DNA of 64,000 nucleotides, taken from assembly GCA_002238705.1 (NCBI GenBank), contig MPMW01000001.1, forward strand, positions 1 to 64,000. Direction: 5' to 3'. The DNA is from Acidobacteria bacterium bin61. GTDB taxonomy: Bacteria; Acidobacteriota; Vicinamibacteria; Marinacidobacterales; Marinacidobacteraceae. The position numbers were made by a program, and so were the translations under genes. The notes below the pieces were generated by a model. It saw only the letters and a list, made by a program, of their open reading frames with translations. It was not told where the DNA came from and made no database searches. Below are positions 55,419 through 64,000 of the stretch, piece after piece; the first letter of the stretch is position 1, and the number at the start of each line of letters is the position of its first letter.

Positions 55419-55578
55419 CGGGGAAATGGGCTCCTACCGCGGGGAGCCGAGCGCCGGGGGGCGGATGTTATATTGGCCGGTCGCGGTTTTGGGTGTGCTG
55501 GATGGCCTGTCTGCGGGATGGTCCCCGTTCCGGTTCCGGAGCGTGCCCTTCTGCGTTGCGGTTCGACGTCACCCTCCA

Positions 55579-57042
55579 ATGCACGGGATGAAGGGCGCAC
55601 GGTTGGCGCTGGCGCTCCTGCTGGCCGGACCTGCACACGCCCTCGGGCAGCCTGCGGAGCAGCAGGAACAAGAGGCCGAAGCGAGCGATCAGAAGACCCG
55701 CGGAGCCGACGAGCCCTCCGACCCGGCCGCCTATCCCTTCGAGATCGTCGAGGACGTAACCCAGGGGACCGAGCCGGCGAGCGCCGACGTGACCGGCCAG
55801 CTCGGCGTCACCGACGGGGACTACATCCCCGAGGTCTTCCAGTACCGCCGGAGGGGCGCCCAGCCGGCCCAGCGCGAGTTGAGTGGTGACCACCGTTCCA
55901 CGGCGCTGACCGAATTCCGGGTCATCGATCGGGCCGTGGACCCGGGGGACACCGTGCGGGCGATCGCCAGGGTGGAGCCGGCGTTCGAGAAGGGGCGGCG
56001 GTTCGTCGCCGAGTTCTGGAGCCAGGAATACGGCCGCGCCTCGGTCATCTACGTGAACTTCAAGCCGCACGAGAAGGACAAGAAGCTCTATCTCGGACGC
56101 GGCAAGGTGGACCGCCACCACCCGGGCGGCCGCTACAACGTCGGCTCGACCATGATCACCGACGAGCACGGCCACAAGAAGGCGTATTCCACCGAGTTCA
56201 ACCCGGTGATGCGGGCGCCGGACGGCAGTCCCGCCTATTTCGTGGTGTCCGAGAATCCCGCCGCGGACGTGACCCCGCCGACGCTCCGCTCCCTGGAGAT
56301 CCTGACCCCGGAGGCCGGGGTAGGCGAGACCATCCGGGTCGAAGCGTTCGCCGAGGACAATCTGGCGGGCCCCACGCAGGCGCGGGCCGTCTTCGTGAGC
56401 CCCACCGGCAAGCGCGCGGTACGCGCGGACCTGATCGGCGACGCGCGGCGCCCCGGCCGCTTTCTCGGGGCTTTTGCGGTCCCCGAGTGGTACGAAGGCG
56501 GCCTCTGGAAGGTGCAGAAAGTCGAGCTTTACGACGCGGCCCGGAACAGCGCACTCCTCTTCGCCGCCACCTCGCCGGTGCTCCGGGACCTGACCGTGCT
56601 CATCGCGGAAAACCCGGACAAGCGCGACGACGAGGCCCCGGTGCTGCTCGCCGTGGAACTGCCGCAGCGGGAGGCGCTCGCCAGCGAGTCCGTTCCCGTC
56701 GCGGCGCTCGTGGAGGACAACCTCAGCGGGGTGGACAAGGTCTACGTTTCTTTCCAGAGCCCGAGCGGCGCCGATCTGGTCCGCGTCGAACTCGAGAGCC
56801 GGAATCCGCCGCTCAACCGGCCCTCGCTGGTGCCGCAGCCCAACGTGTTCCGCGGCACGCTGAAGCTCGAAAAGTGGCAGGAGCGCGGCGTTTACACCGT
56901 GTCCCGGCTCAACATCTCCGACCGAGCGCAGAACTACCTGAACCTCAATCCGGTGCGGGACGAAGCGATCCGCGGCCTGGAGGTGCAGTTCCTGCCCGAG
57001 AAGAAGGAGCGCACGCGGGCGGAGACCAGGAGACAGCCATGA
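55579..57042 (+). CDS. Exported protein with duplicated Ig-like modules
   Basis: The start region encodes 'MHGMKGARLALALLLAGPAH' and 'ALGQPAEQ', a signal peptide; translation may begin at either of two close ATGs. The mature protein is 450 residues. From about residue 232 two similar beta-sandwich modules follow. 'TPPTLRSLEILTPEAGVGET' and 'EAFAEDNLAGPTQARAVFVS' recur at about 352 as 'EAPVLLAVELPQREALASES' and 'AALVEDNLSGVDKVYVSFQS'. Each unit has an internal Glu-Asp-Asn-Leu. The first 200 residues hold a separate beta domain ('RVEPAFEKGRRFVAEFWSQE'). I do not recognise a family; surface adhesion or chaperoning of the next protein is possible. The stop overlaps the next start by four bases. 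Confidence 0.75.
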   Translation: MHGMKGARLALALLLAGPAHALGQPAEQQEQEAEASDQKTRGADEPSDPAAYPFEIVEDVTQGTEPASADVTGQLGVTDGDYIPEVFQYRRRGAQPAQRELSGDHRSTALTEFRVIDRAVDPGDTVRAIARVEPAFEKGRRFVAEFWSQEYGRASVIYVNFKPHEKDKKLYLGRGKVDRHHPGGRYNVGSTMITDEHGHKKAYSTEFNPVMRAPDGSPAYFVVSENPAADVTPPTLRSLEILTPEAGVGETIRVEAFAEDNLAGPTQARAVFVSPTGKRAVRADLIGDARRPGRFLGAFAVPEWYEGGLWKVQKVELYDAARNSALLFAATSPVLRDLTVLIAENPDKRDDEAPVLLAVELPQREALASESVPVAALVEDNLSGVDKVYVSFQSPSGADLVRVELESRNPPLNRPSLVPQPNVFRGTLKLEKWQERGVYTVSRLNISDRAQNYLNLNPVRDEAIRGLEVQFLPEKKERTRAETRRQP

Positions 57043-58262
57043 CCATGAATCGCCGTCACTTTCTCGGCGCCGCCGGCGCCGCGGCCCTCGGCCTGGGCGG
57101 GAGCGCGAACCGGCTGCTGGCCGCCGCGCCCGAGCGCGCCTCCATCGTTCCCGACGTGAGCCTGAAGACGAAGCACCTCGTCGTCATCCTCTACGGCAAC
57201 GGCTGCCGGAAGAAGGACACCGTCGAGGACCGGGCGCACGCCCCGCAAATGGCCCGGATGATGGACGCCGGGAGCGTCTTCACCGAGGACTTCGGCGAGA
57301 CCGCCAACCTCCACGGCTACATGTACACCGAGATGCTGACCGGCCGGGAGACGGTCTCGGAACACCCCCTCTATCCGACCTGGACGGAGACCGTGCGGAA
57401 GGAACTCGGCGGCTCCGTGAACGACTACTGGATGCTGCAGGGAGTCAGCTACTACCGGTCATGGGTCTTCGACCGGAAGCACTGGAGCGCCCACCCGGAC
57501 GGGGGGCTCGAGTTCGGCGCGAACTCCCTGACCATGAACAAGCTGTTCCACGACGATCAGGACCAGTCGGCGGCGGCGCTCGTGAAGGCCAACATCGAGC
57601 CGGGGCTCGGCCACACCCGGCAGACCCGGAAGGACCTCGAGGACTGGCTCGCCGACGCCGTGTCCCGGCGGACCGATGTTCCGGCGTCAACGAAGACCTC
57701 GCTCGTCGACCGCGAAGTGCCGCTCGGGGACGGGCAGTGTTTCGAGATCGCCAAGCACCTGCTCCGCGATTTCCGGCCCAGGCTGATCACCATCCAGATG
57801 CTCGCGCTCGACGACGCCCACGCCGACGCCGGCTTCTGGGACTACGACACCGACTACGAGCAGTACCGGCGGCACATCGCGGCCACCGACGAACTCATCG
57901 GCAACCTCTACGACTTCATCCACAACGACCCGTACCTGCGTGACACCACCTCGATCCTGCTTCGACCCGAATGCGGGCGCGACGATGAGGTCAACGTGTA
58001 CGGACAGCTCCATCACTCGCAGGGGAACTACTACGCGCACAACGTCTGGACGCTCGGGGTCGGCCCCGACTTTCGGAAGGGCGCAGTGTTCCCGGAGCAG
58101 GTGATGCGGCGCGACCTTTGCCCCACCGTCGTCTATCTGCTCACCGGGAGAGATATCGCGTCCCATGTCACGGGTTCCGTCCGTACCCAGATGTTCCGCG
58201 AGGAATACCGCCTGCCGCCCTACGTCCTCCGGGATCGCTTCGGCAATCCCGTCAAGGCCTGA
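57039..58262 (+). CDS. Tat-exported alkaline-phosphatase-superfamily-like protein
   Basis: A twin-arginine signal opens the protein: 'MNRRHFLGAAGAAALGLGGS' followed by 'ANRLLAA'. The mature 380 residues follow the order of the alkaline phosphatase/sulfatase fold: 'KTKHLVVILYGNGCRKKDTV', 'ARMMDAGSVFTEDFGETANL', 'YTEMLTGRETV', 'MLALDDAHADAGFWDYDTDY', 'ATDELIGNLYDFIHNDPYLR' and 'LLRPECGRDDEV'. Several metal-site residues seem altered (no Thr/Ser nucleophile in the usual place, Asp-x-Asp-His-Gly replaced), so catalysis is uncertain. Tat export implies folding and cofactor loading in the cytoplasm. The gene is coupled to the Ig-like gene by ATGA. Confidence 0.75.
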   Translation: MTMNRRHFLGAAGAAALGLGGSANRLLAAAPERASIVPDVSLKTKHLVVILYGNGCRKKDTVEDRAHAPQMARMMDAGSVFTEDFGETANLHGYMYTEMLTGRETVSEHPLYPTWTETVRKELGGSVNDYWMLQGVSYYRSWVFDRKHWSAHPDGGLEFGANSLTMNKLFHDDQDQSAAALVKANIEPGLGHTRQTRKDLEDWLADAVSRRTDVPASTKTSLVDREVPLGDGQCFEIAKHLLRDFRPRLITIQMLALDDAHADAGFWDYDTDYEQYRRHIAATDELIGNLYDFIHNDPYLRDTTSILLRPECGRDDEVNVYGQLHHSQGNYYAHNVWTLGVGPDFRKGAVFPEQVMRRDLCPTVVYLLTGRDIASHVTGSVRTQMFREEYRLPPYVLRDRFGNPVKA

Positions 58263-58272
58263 GCGGCCCGCC

Positions 58273-58827
58273 GTGGTTCCCGCTGCGGTCTTCGCCCTCG
58301 TCCTGTTGATCGCCGGAGGCGCTGCCAGCGGCGCCCAGCCGGCTTCGGGGGCTCAGCCTTCGCTCGCGGCAGCCGCCCGGGAGAACCGCGCCCGCGTCGC
58401 GGCCAGCCGGGAACGACACGGGCCGGCGCCCCGGTTTAGCGATGCCGATCTCACCGGCGGGCGCGCGCAAGCGCCGGACCACCCGGCGGCTCCCCTCGAG
58501 AGCCGCGCGCTCCTCGATCCTCCCGTCTCCAGCGAGGATATTCCGGTGGAGGATCCGGGCGAGGATCCGGCCAATGCGGGCAGCGACGTCCACGCCAACA
58601 TCGAGGCCCGGCTGAGCGAGATCACCGAGCGGCAAGCGGAGATCCGGGAACGCCTGTTGGACATCGAGGCCTCGCTGACCGCCATTGGAGCCAGCGGACT
58701 CCCCTACGCGCAGCGCAACCCAAACCGGCGCCAGAGCCCGCTGGACACCGAGCGGCTCCGCGCCGAACGGGAGGAACTCCTCCGGGAACAGGGCGCCCTC
58801 GCCGCCGAACGCCGCCTTCTGCGTTGA
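58273..58827 (+). CDS. Exported coiled-coil protein of unknown function
   Basis: Ten bases after the Tat protein gene, a GTG starts a frame with a signal-like helix ('AAVFALVLLIAGGAASGAQ'). An Ala/Arg-rich and then Pro/Glu-rich linker follows, and the chain ends in a coiled-coil-like stretch from about residue 110 ('EARLSEITERQAEIRERLLD' and, later, 'LRAEREELLREQGALAAERR'). Length is 184 residues. No family is recognised. Its position as third gene of the secreted operon suggests it works with the two proteins upstream. Confidence 0.65.
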   Translation: MVPAAVFALVLLIAGGAASGAQPASGAQPSLAAAARENRARVAASRERHGPAPRFSDADLTGGRAQAPDHPAAPLESRALLDPPVSSEDIPVEDPGEDPANAGSDVHANIEARLSEITERQAEIRERLLDIEASLTAIGASGLPYAQRNPNRRQSPLDTERLRAEREELLREQGALAAERRLLR

Positions 58828-59150
58828 GGGAACCCCCCTCACCCGCACAGCGCCTCCGGTACGGGACGCCGCCGCCTCCAGGCTACCTGCCGCGCCCCAA
58901 CGCACCCCGGCCGGCGCCCGTCGTGCGCAAGGTGTCTGCCCCATGAAAAAGTGATGCCCGGAAAGGTATAGACCTCCGGTCGGCACCCGCTGGGCGAGAG
59001 CCCAACGGAATCGCACCCCCCACGCTCTTTCACCGCATCCCGACCTGGCACGCCGACCTTCACACCGGCACCCGCGGCCGCAAGCCGCGAAACCCCACCC
59101 GGCCGCTCGCGCGGCGCTCGGGTCCGCCCCGGAAGAGTACGATTGCCCCC
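58828..59150. repeat. Intergenic block with degenerate copies of the short interspersed repeat
   Basis: No gene is supported. Sections resembling the repeat at 20597-20616 and 20759-20778 occur at about 58850-58900 (CGGTACGGGACGCCG and CCTCCAGG), 58970-58995 (GACCTCCGGTCGGCACCCGC) and 59050-59075 (GCCGACC and CCGGCACCCGC). Some form small hairpins. Confidence 0.55.
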
Positions 59151-60218
59151 GTGCCCCGAATCTCGTTTGCGACGCTGATCGTTTTGGTTCCGCTGGCGGT
59201 CTTCCCCGCCGCGGCCCAGGAAGAGCTTCCCCCCGGAGAAACCGTCTTCCACACGTTCTCCATTGCCGCCGTCGATCCCGAGACGGGAGAGTCCGGCGTC
59301 GCGGTGACGACGCGGAACCCGTGCGTCGCCAACGGGGTGCCGTGGGTACGGGTCGGCGTGGGCGCGGTCGCCACCCAGGCGCGGACGCGCACCCAGTACG
59401 GCGAGGAACTGCTCAGCCGGCTGGCCGCGGGGATGTCGGCCGAGGAGGTCCTCCGCGAACGCCTCGCCGAAGACGAGGGCGCTCCCTACCGCCAGGTCGG
59501 CGTGGTCGGTCTCACCGGCGGGGTAGCCCAGCACACCGGCTCCGAAGCCCGCTACTGGGCGGGACACCGGTCCGGCCCGGACTACGCGGCCCAGGGGAAC
59601 CTGCTCGTCGGCCCCGAGGTGGTGGACACGGTGGCCGAGGATTTCGAACGTACGCGGGGTAGCGGCCTGTCCCTCGCCGACCGCCTCATCTCCGCGCTCG
59701 AGGCCGGTCAGGCGACGGGCGGCGACGCGCGGCGCGGCCGGCGGCAATCGGCCGGCGTCCTGGTGGCGGATCCGCGAGAAGGCGGATCGCGGCGCGACGA
59801 CGGGATCTCCACGCACATCAATGTCTGCGAGCACGCGACGCCGGTGGCCGAACTCCGCCGCATCCACGACGCGGTGAGCCAGAAGCTCGGCTACCGGACG
59901 CTCACCATGTTCGCCGGCAGCGACGTCGTGCAGCTCCGGATCCTGATCTCGGAGGGCGGCTGCGCTGCGGATGCGAACCTGCTCGGGGAAGGCGGCGATT
60001 CCGGGAGTCCCGCCCTCCGGATCTTCGACGCGGAACTCGCCGGCGCCGTGGACACGTGCCGGGAGGCGTTCGGACTCTCCACCCCCGAGAGCGGCGGTTC
60101 GCCCGCCGGGTTCGCGGATGGGGAGTTTGTGGACCGCCTCTGGGAACTCGTCGAGTCCCGGGATCTGGGAGACGCCGTCCGCCGCCGCCTTGCTCCCCTC
60201 CGCCGCATTACCCGCTAA
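59151..60218 (+). CDS. Secreted DUF1028 protein
   Basis: The 355-residue protein starts with GTG and a signal peptide (ending 'LAVFPAAAQ'). The mature start '[20 protein letters not shown]' followed by '[20 protein letters not shown]' and '[20 protein letters not shown]' is typical of DUF1028, a family with an Ntn-hydrolase-like fold. '[20 protein letters not shown]' is a second hallmark. Substrates are unknown, with links to amidohydrolase reactions reported for the fold. The C-terminal 100 residues extend beyond the minimal domain and have an acidic region. Confidence 0.85.
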   Translation: MPRISFATLIVLVPLAVFPAAAQEELPPGETVFHTFSIAAVDPETGESGVAVTTRNPCVANGVPWVRVGVGAVATQARTRTQYGEELLSRLAAGMSAEEVLRERLAEDEGAPYRQVGVVGLTGGVAQHTGSEARYWAGHRSGPDYAAQGNLLVGPEVVDTVAEDFERTRGSGLSLADRLISALEAGQATGGDARRGRRQSAGVLVADPREGGSRRDDGISTHINVCEHATPVAELRRIHDAVSQKLGYRTLTMFAGSDVVQLRILISEGGCAADANLLGEGGDSGSPALRIFDAELAGAVDTCREAFGLSTPESGGSPAGFADGEFVDRLWELVESRDLGDAVRRRLAPLRRITR

Positions 60219-60247
60219 CCGCCGGGGGAACCCCAAGAGGAAGCCAG

Positions 60248-61421
60248 ATGCCCCAGACCGCCGCCGGACGCCCGGTCCGGATTGATCTTCGCAGCGACAC
60301 CGTCTCGCTCCCGACCCCGGAGATGCGAGCCGCCATGGCCGCCGCCGAGGTTGGAGACGACGTGTACGGCGACGACCCCTCGGTCCGCCGTCTCGAAGAA
60401 CGCGCCGCCGAGGTCCTCGGGAAGGACGCCGCGGTCTTTACTCCCACGGGAACGATGAGCAACCAGATCGCGATCCGGTGCCAGACGGAACCCGGGGATC
60501 TGATCCTCGCCGAACGGCGCGCCCACGCCTATCTGGTGGAGAGCGGCGGCCCCGCGGCGCTCTCGGGCGCCACCATCTTGGGCCTCGAGGGGGAACGGGG
60601 CGTCTTTTCGGCCGAACAGGTCCGGGCCGCGGTCCGGACGCCGCACCCCATGGTGCCGGAGGCCTGCTATCCGGTGGCCCGGTTGCTCGCCGCCGAAAAC
60701 ACCCATAACGGGGCGGGCGGCGCGGTCTGGCCATTGGAAGTCCTGCAGGATGTCGCCGACACCGCGCGCGGTCTCGGGCTCGGCACGCACCTCGACGGCG
60801 CGCGCCTCTGGCATGCCACGGCGGCTACCGGAATCCCCGAGAGCCGCTACGCCGAGGGTTTCGACACGGTGAGCGTCTGTTTTTCGAAGGCTCTCGGCGC
60901 ACCGATGGGTTCCTGCCTGGCGGGCCCCGCGCCCCTGATGCGGCGGGGGGGCCCCCTCCCCCCCCCCCTCCGCCGCGGCGTTCGCCCAGGCGGGCGCGCC
61001 GGGGGGTTCCTGCCTGGCGGGCCCCGCGCCCCGGATGCGGCGGGCGCGCCGCTTCCGCCAACTCTTCGGCGGTGGCTTCCGCCAGGCCGGGATCGTCGCG
61101 GCCGGCGCCCTCCATGCCCTCGACAACCACCGGGAACGACTCCCCGAGGATCACCGCCGGGCGCGCCGGCTGGCCGCAGGACTGAACGAGCTGTCCGGGA
61201 TCGCGGTGGAAGTGGACGGGGTCGAGACGAACATCGTTCGGTTCCGCACTCCGGGAATGAACGCCTTCCGGCTCGCCGAAGGGCTGCTCGACCGCGGGGT
61301 CGCGGTGCTGCCGGCGACGCCGGACGCGATGCGCGTCATCCCCCACCTGGGAATCTCCGACGAGGACGTGGAGGAGGCGCTCGGCGCCTTCGCCGAGGTC
61401 CTGAGCGCGGTTCCGGCTTAA
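60248..61421 (+). pseudogene. ltaE: L-threonine aldolase, reading frame broken by a 97-bp net insertion
   Basis: LtaE cleaves threonine/allo-threonine to glycine and acetaldehyde with PLP. Both parts of the enzyme are clear: '[20 protein letters not shown]' and '[20 protein letters not shown]' first, then the PLP-lysine site '[13 protein letters not shown]', and in another frame '[20 protein letters not shown]' to the end ('[18 protein letters not shown]'). Between them, a sequence of about 45 bp (from 60907) is repeated 97 bp later with filler containing runs of G and C. Since 97 is not a multiple of three, the reading frame shifts. Deleting one repeat plus filler restores an intact enzyme. 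The gene is either recently broken or contains an assembly error. Confidence 0.85.
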
Positions 61422-61507
61422 CAGCCTCCACCCGGAAAACGGGGACCGGCCCTCGCCCGGTCCAGGGGGCCAAAACGCGTCCGGAACGTGCTACCGTCCG
61501 GCGCTTC

Positions 61508-63544
61508 TTGCCGGGCTCCGCTCCTTCCCGCCGTCCCTTCGACGAAGTCGATTCCCAGGCAATCGCCGCGATCCGCGGACTCGCCATCGACGCCGTCGAG
61601 AAGGCGAATTCAGGCCATCCCGGCCTTCCCATGGGTGCGGCGCCGATGGCCTGGGTGCTCTGGAGCCGGCACCTGAAGGCCTGCCCGAGCGATCCCGGCT
61701 GGCCGGATCGGGACCGCTTCGTGCTCTCGGCGGGGCACGGCTCGATGCTGCTCTACGCCCTGCTGCACCTCGCGGGCTATCCGGTGAGCGTCGACGACAT
61801 CCGGAATTTCCGGCAGTGGGAGAGCCGCACCCCCGGCCATCCGGAGACCTTCGCCACCCCCGGCGTCGAAGCGACGACCGGGCCGCTGGGGCAAGGGGCC
61901 GGGAACTCGGTGGGCATGGCGATCGCCGAACGGGTGCTCCGGGCGCAGTTCCCGGACCTCGTGGACCACCGGGTCTTCGCGCTGGTCTCGGACGGGGACC
62001 TGATGGAGGGGGTGGCGTGCGAAGCGGCGTCGCTCGCCGGCCAGCTCGGACTCGGACGGCTCGTCTGGCTCTATGACCAAAACGACGTGACCCTCGACGG
62101 CCCGGCATCGCTCTCCTTCTCGGTCGAGGACGTGGCGGCGCGCCACCGCGCGCTCGGCTGGCACGTGCAGACGGTCGCCGACGGCGACCACGATCTGGAG
62201 GGGATCGACGCGGCGATCGCGGCCTCGTTGGCCGAGACGGAGCAGCCGTCGCTCATCGTGGTGAACACCACGATCGGCTACGGCGCGCCGAACAAGGCCG
62301 GCAAGTCGGCGGCGCACGGGGCTCCGCTGGGCGCCGGGGAAGCGGCGGCGGCCAAGGCGGCGCTGGGGCTCGACCCGGACGCGGTCTTTGCCGTTCCGGA
62401 GACGGTTCGCGAGCGCTGTGCGGCGCGGGCGAGGCAGGGAGATGCCACGCGGAACGCGTGGTACGGGGCGCTGGGCCAGACCCGGGCCGAGGCGCCGGAA
62501 CGAGCCGCGGAACTGGAGCGCCGCCTCGGGGGCGGGCTGCCGGACGGCTGGGACGAAGGACTTCCTGCCTTCGGTCCCGAGGACCGGCTCGCCACCCGGG
62601 ACGCGTCAGGAAAGGCCATGAACGCGCTCGCGGCGCGGATCCCCGAGTTCTTCGGGGGCGACGCGGATCTGTCGTGCTCCACGAAGACCGCACTCGTCGG
62701 CCTCGGTTCCCAGTCCGGGGCCGACGCGCACGGCCGCAACCTCCACTACGGGGTCCGCGAGCATGCGATGGGCGCCGCCGCGAACGGAATCGCCTACCAC
62801 GGTGGGTTCCGCACCTTCGCGTCCACGTTCTTCTGCTTCGCCGACTACATGCGGCCCTCGGTGCGGCTGGCGGCGCTCTCGGGGCTGCCGGTGGTCTATG
62901 TGTGGACCCACGACTCGGTGGGGGTGGGCGAGGACGGGCCCACCCACCAGCCCGTCGAGCACCTCATGTCGCTCCGGGCGATGCCGAACCTCCACGTGGT
63001 CCGGCCGGCCGACGCGAACGAGACGGTGGAGGCGTGGCGTCACGCGCTCCGCCGCACCGACGGGCCGACCGCGCTGGTCCTGACCCGCCAGAAGGTGCCG
63101 ACCCTGACCACCCCGGAACGGGCCGCCGGCCTCCACCGCGGCGGCTACCCGCTCCGGCACCCGGAGTCGGAACTCCGGGCGGTGGTGATCGCCACGGGTT
63201 CGGAGGTGTCGCTGGCGGTGGCCGCCGCCGAGCAACTCGATGCCGAGGGCGTCGGGGTCCGGGTGGTTTCTCTCCCGTGCTGGGAACTCTTCGAGGCGCA
63301 GGAGCCGGCGTATCGGGAGAGCGTGCTGCCCGCCGGGGTTCCCCGGGTCGCGGTGGAAGCCGGCGCCACCCTCGGCTGGGAGCGCTACGTGGGGGACGGC
63401 CGGGTAGTCGGGGTGGACCGCTTCGGCGCCTCGGCTCCCGGCGCGGAGGTGGCAGAGCGGCTCGGCCTGACGGAGGCGGCGGTCTCCCGCGCGGTGCGGG
63501 TCGCCGTGGAAGAATCATCGGACACCCCTGATCGGGCCCCATGA
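61508..63544 (+). CDS. tkt: Transketolase
   Basis: Thiamine-diphosphate enzyme of the pentose phosphate pathway, transferring two-carbon units between sugar phosphates. Typical blocks: '[20 protein letters not shown]' (His site), '[20 protein letters not shown]' (His), '[20 protein letters not shown]', the ThDP motif '[20 protein letters not shown]', '[20 protein letters not shown]' (Phe/Asp) and '[20 protein letters not shown]'. The likely start is a TTG at 61508; no in-frame ATG occurs near it. The reading frame is open upstream into the broken ltaE region, but that part is out-of-frame sequence. It overlaps the next gene by four bases. Confidence 0.95.
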   Translation: MPGSAPSRRPFDEVDSQAIAAIRGLAIDAVEKANSGHPGLPMGAAPMAWVLWSRHLKACPSDPGWPDRDRFVLSAGHGSMLLYALLHLAGYPVSVDDIRNFRQWESRTPGHPETFATPGVEATTGPLGQGAGNSVGMAIAERVLRAQFPDLVDHRVFALVSDGDLMEGVACEAASLAGQLGLGRLVWLYDQNDVTLDGPASLSFSVEDVAARHRALGWHVQTVADGDHDLEGIDAAIAASLAETEQPSLIVVNTTIGYGAPNKAGKSAAHGAPLGAGEAAAAKAALGLDPDAVFAVPETVRERCAARARQGDATRNAWYGALGQTRAEAPERAAELERRLGGGLPDGWDEGLPAFGPEDRLATRDASGKAMNALAARIPEFFGGDADLSCSTKTALVGLGSQSGADAHGRNLHYGVREHAMGAAANGIAYHGGFRTFASTFFCFADYMRPSVRLAALSGLPVVYVWTHDSVGVGEDGPTHQPVEHLMSLRAMPNLHVVRPADANETVEAWRHALRRTDGPTALVLTRQKVPTLTTPERAAGLHRGGYPLRHPESELRAVVIATGSEVSLAVAAAEQLDAEGVGVRVVSLPCWELFEAQEPAYRESVLPAGVPRVAVEAGATLGWERYVGDGRVVGVDRFGASAPGAEVAERLGLTEAAVSRAVRVAVEESSDTPDRAP

Positions 63545-64000
63545 GCAACTCTCCCGCACTGCGATTCCGATTCCGTCAGATCGGTCCGATCCGAGATGCC
63601 GAAGTCGAGCTGGGGCGACTTACGGTGATTGCCGGCCGGAACAACACGGGAAAGACCTACCTTCTCAACGCGCTCTACGGCTTTGTCGTCATGTGGCGCC
63701 AGATCGAGGCCATGCGTCGTTCGTTCTGCGAGGACCCTGCACTCGCGGCGGCGATGGCGTTTCTGCGCGACGCGGCGGAGAGCGGTTACGCCCACCGCAA
63801 GGTCTCCCTTGCCGTCTTTCACAAGGAGCGCATGATCCTTCTGGACGCTATGTCGGCCGCGTATTCGGGTGCGCTCGACCGGATCTTCAGTGCGCCGGCC
63901 GGCAGCTTCCGGGGCGGGTCCGTGAGGGCCGACCTGGATGAACCACGAAAGAACAGCCTGATCGCGCAGGGATTCGAACGCCGGAGTGACAACGAATCCA
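63541..64000 (+). CDS. AAA/OLD-like ATPase, N-terminal part (cut by window edge)
   Basis: The ATG overlaps the transketolase stop (ATGA). 153 residues are visible. '[20 protein letters not shown]' leads to the Walker A region '[20 protein letters not shown]', where Asn-Asn-x-Gly-Lys-Thr is typical of the OLD/AAA_15 group of SMC-like ATPases. Proteins of this group include ATP-dependent endonucleases and phage-defence ATPases, with a TOPRIM nuclease or a partner gene downstream. Whether that is present cannot be seen. The base composition is more even than in the genes before it. Confidence 0.75.
   Translation, partial: MSNSPALRFRFRQIGPIRDAEVELGRLTVIAGRNNTGKTYLLNALYGFVVMWRQIEAMRRSFCEDPALAAAMAFLRDAAESGYAHRKVSLAVFHKERMILLDAMSAAYSGALDRIFSAPAGSFRGGSVRADLDEPRKNSLIAQGFERRSDNES

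Noticed and set aside
60056-63544. A continuous 1162-codon open frame appearing to fuse DUF1028/threonine aldolase and transketolase
   Set aside because: The middle part is Pro/Arg/Gly-rich out-of-frame sequence of the aldolase end. The true aldolase end is in another frame and the transketolase begins at a TTG near 61508.
1-64000. tRNA or rRNA genes, CRISPR arrays, transposases or phage genes
   Set aside because: I looked through the gaps on both strands and saw no cloverleaf with conserved T-loop, no regularly spaced repeats and no transposase or integrase motif. Short or diverged RNAs could be missed without a covariance search.

Overview
The window is about 64 kb of very GC-rich chromosomal DNA with dense genes on both strands. 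The gene content points to an Acidobacteriota-like bacterium. It has a von Willebrand protein of the family first described in Acidobacteria, an Oar-type TonB-dependent receptor, a TPR/FG-GAP/UnbV (CRTAC1-like) protein, a phosphatase-fold/TPR fusion lipoprotein and many secreted lipoproteins. There are no rRNA or tRNA genes, CRISPR arrays, phage modules or transposases that I can recognise. The assignment is by gene content only.

Layout. 0-8.4 kb: the end of an SF1 helicase, an MntA/HepT-type toxin-antitoxin pair, a large 2-oxoglutarate/Fe(II) oxygenase, then on the minus strand mtnA, a FitA-antitoxin/DUF6998 fusion, tsaD and a RuBisCO-like protein fused to a cupin. mtnA plus the RuBisCO-like/cupin fusion suggests a methylthioadenosine salvage branch packed into few polypeptides. 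8.5-14.4 kb: a respiratory cluster, nuoL-nuoM-atpZ-atpI-atpB-atpE, encoding ion-translocating membrane subunits only. 14.7-20.6 kb: a Phd/VapC pair, a small lipoprotein/RHH pair, an atypical SDR, a DksA-like protein, a MogA-like protein, the VWA protein and a dNTPase. 20.8-28.6 kb: a lipoprotein, a Gld-like ABC operon ending in a DUF4340 protein, a TPR protein and a DUF6503-like lipoprotein. 28.7-36.5 kb: an AAA ATPase, an ALDH7 dehydrogenase, the FG-GAP protein and the TonB receptor. 36.7-45.2 kb: VapBC, MazEF (with a nearby mazF remnant), FitAB and Phd/VapC pairs around a phosphatase-fold/TPR lipoprotein, a metallophosphoesterase and an M3 peptidase. 45.3-50.8 kb: a MacAB-like efflux operon and a regulator/membrane-protein pair behind a strong promoter that lies inside a palindrome. 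50.8-55.4 kb: an aminotransferase, 2-hydroxyacid dehydrogenase, sodium symporter and GNAT operon. 55.6-58.8 kb: a three-gene secreted operon of unknown role. 59.1-64 kb: a DUF1028 protein, a frame-disrupted threonine aldolase, transketolase, and the start of an OLD/AAA-like ATPase.

The items I would check first are the RuBisCO-like/cupin fusion near mtnA, the FitA-DUF6998 fusion (an antitoxin joined to a nuclease-like domain), the Fo-plus-NuoLM cluster with Na+-type residues in subunit c, the secreted Ig-like/phosphatase-fold operon, the palindromic interspersed repeats, and seven toxin-antitoxin-like modules in 64 kb. All calls come from reading the sequence. No database search was run.
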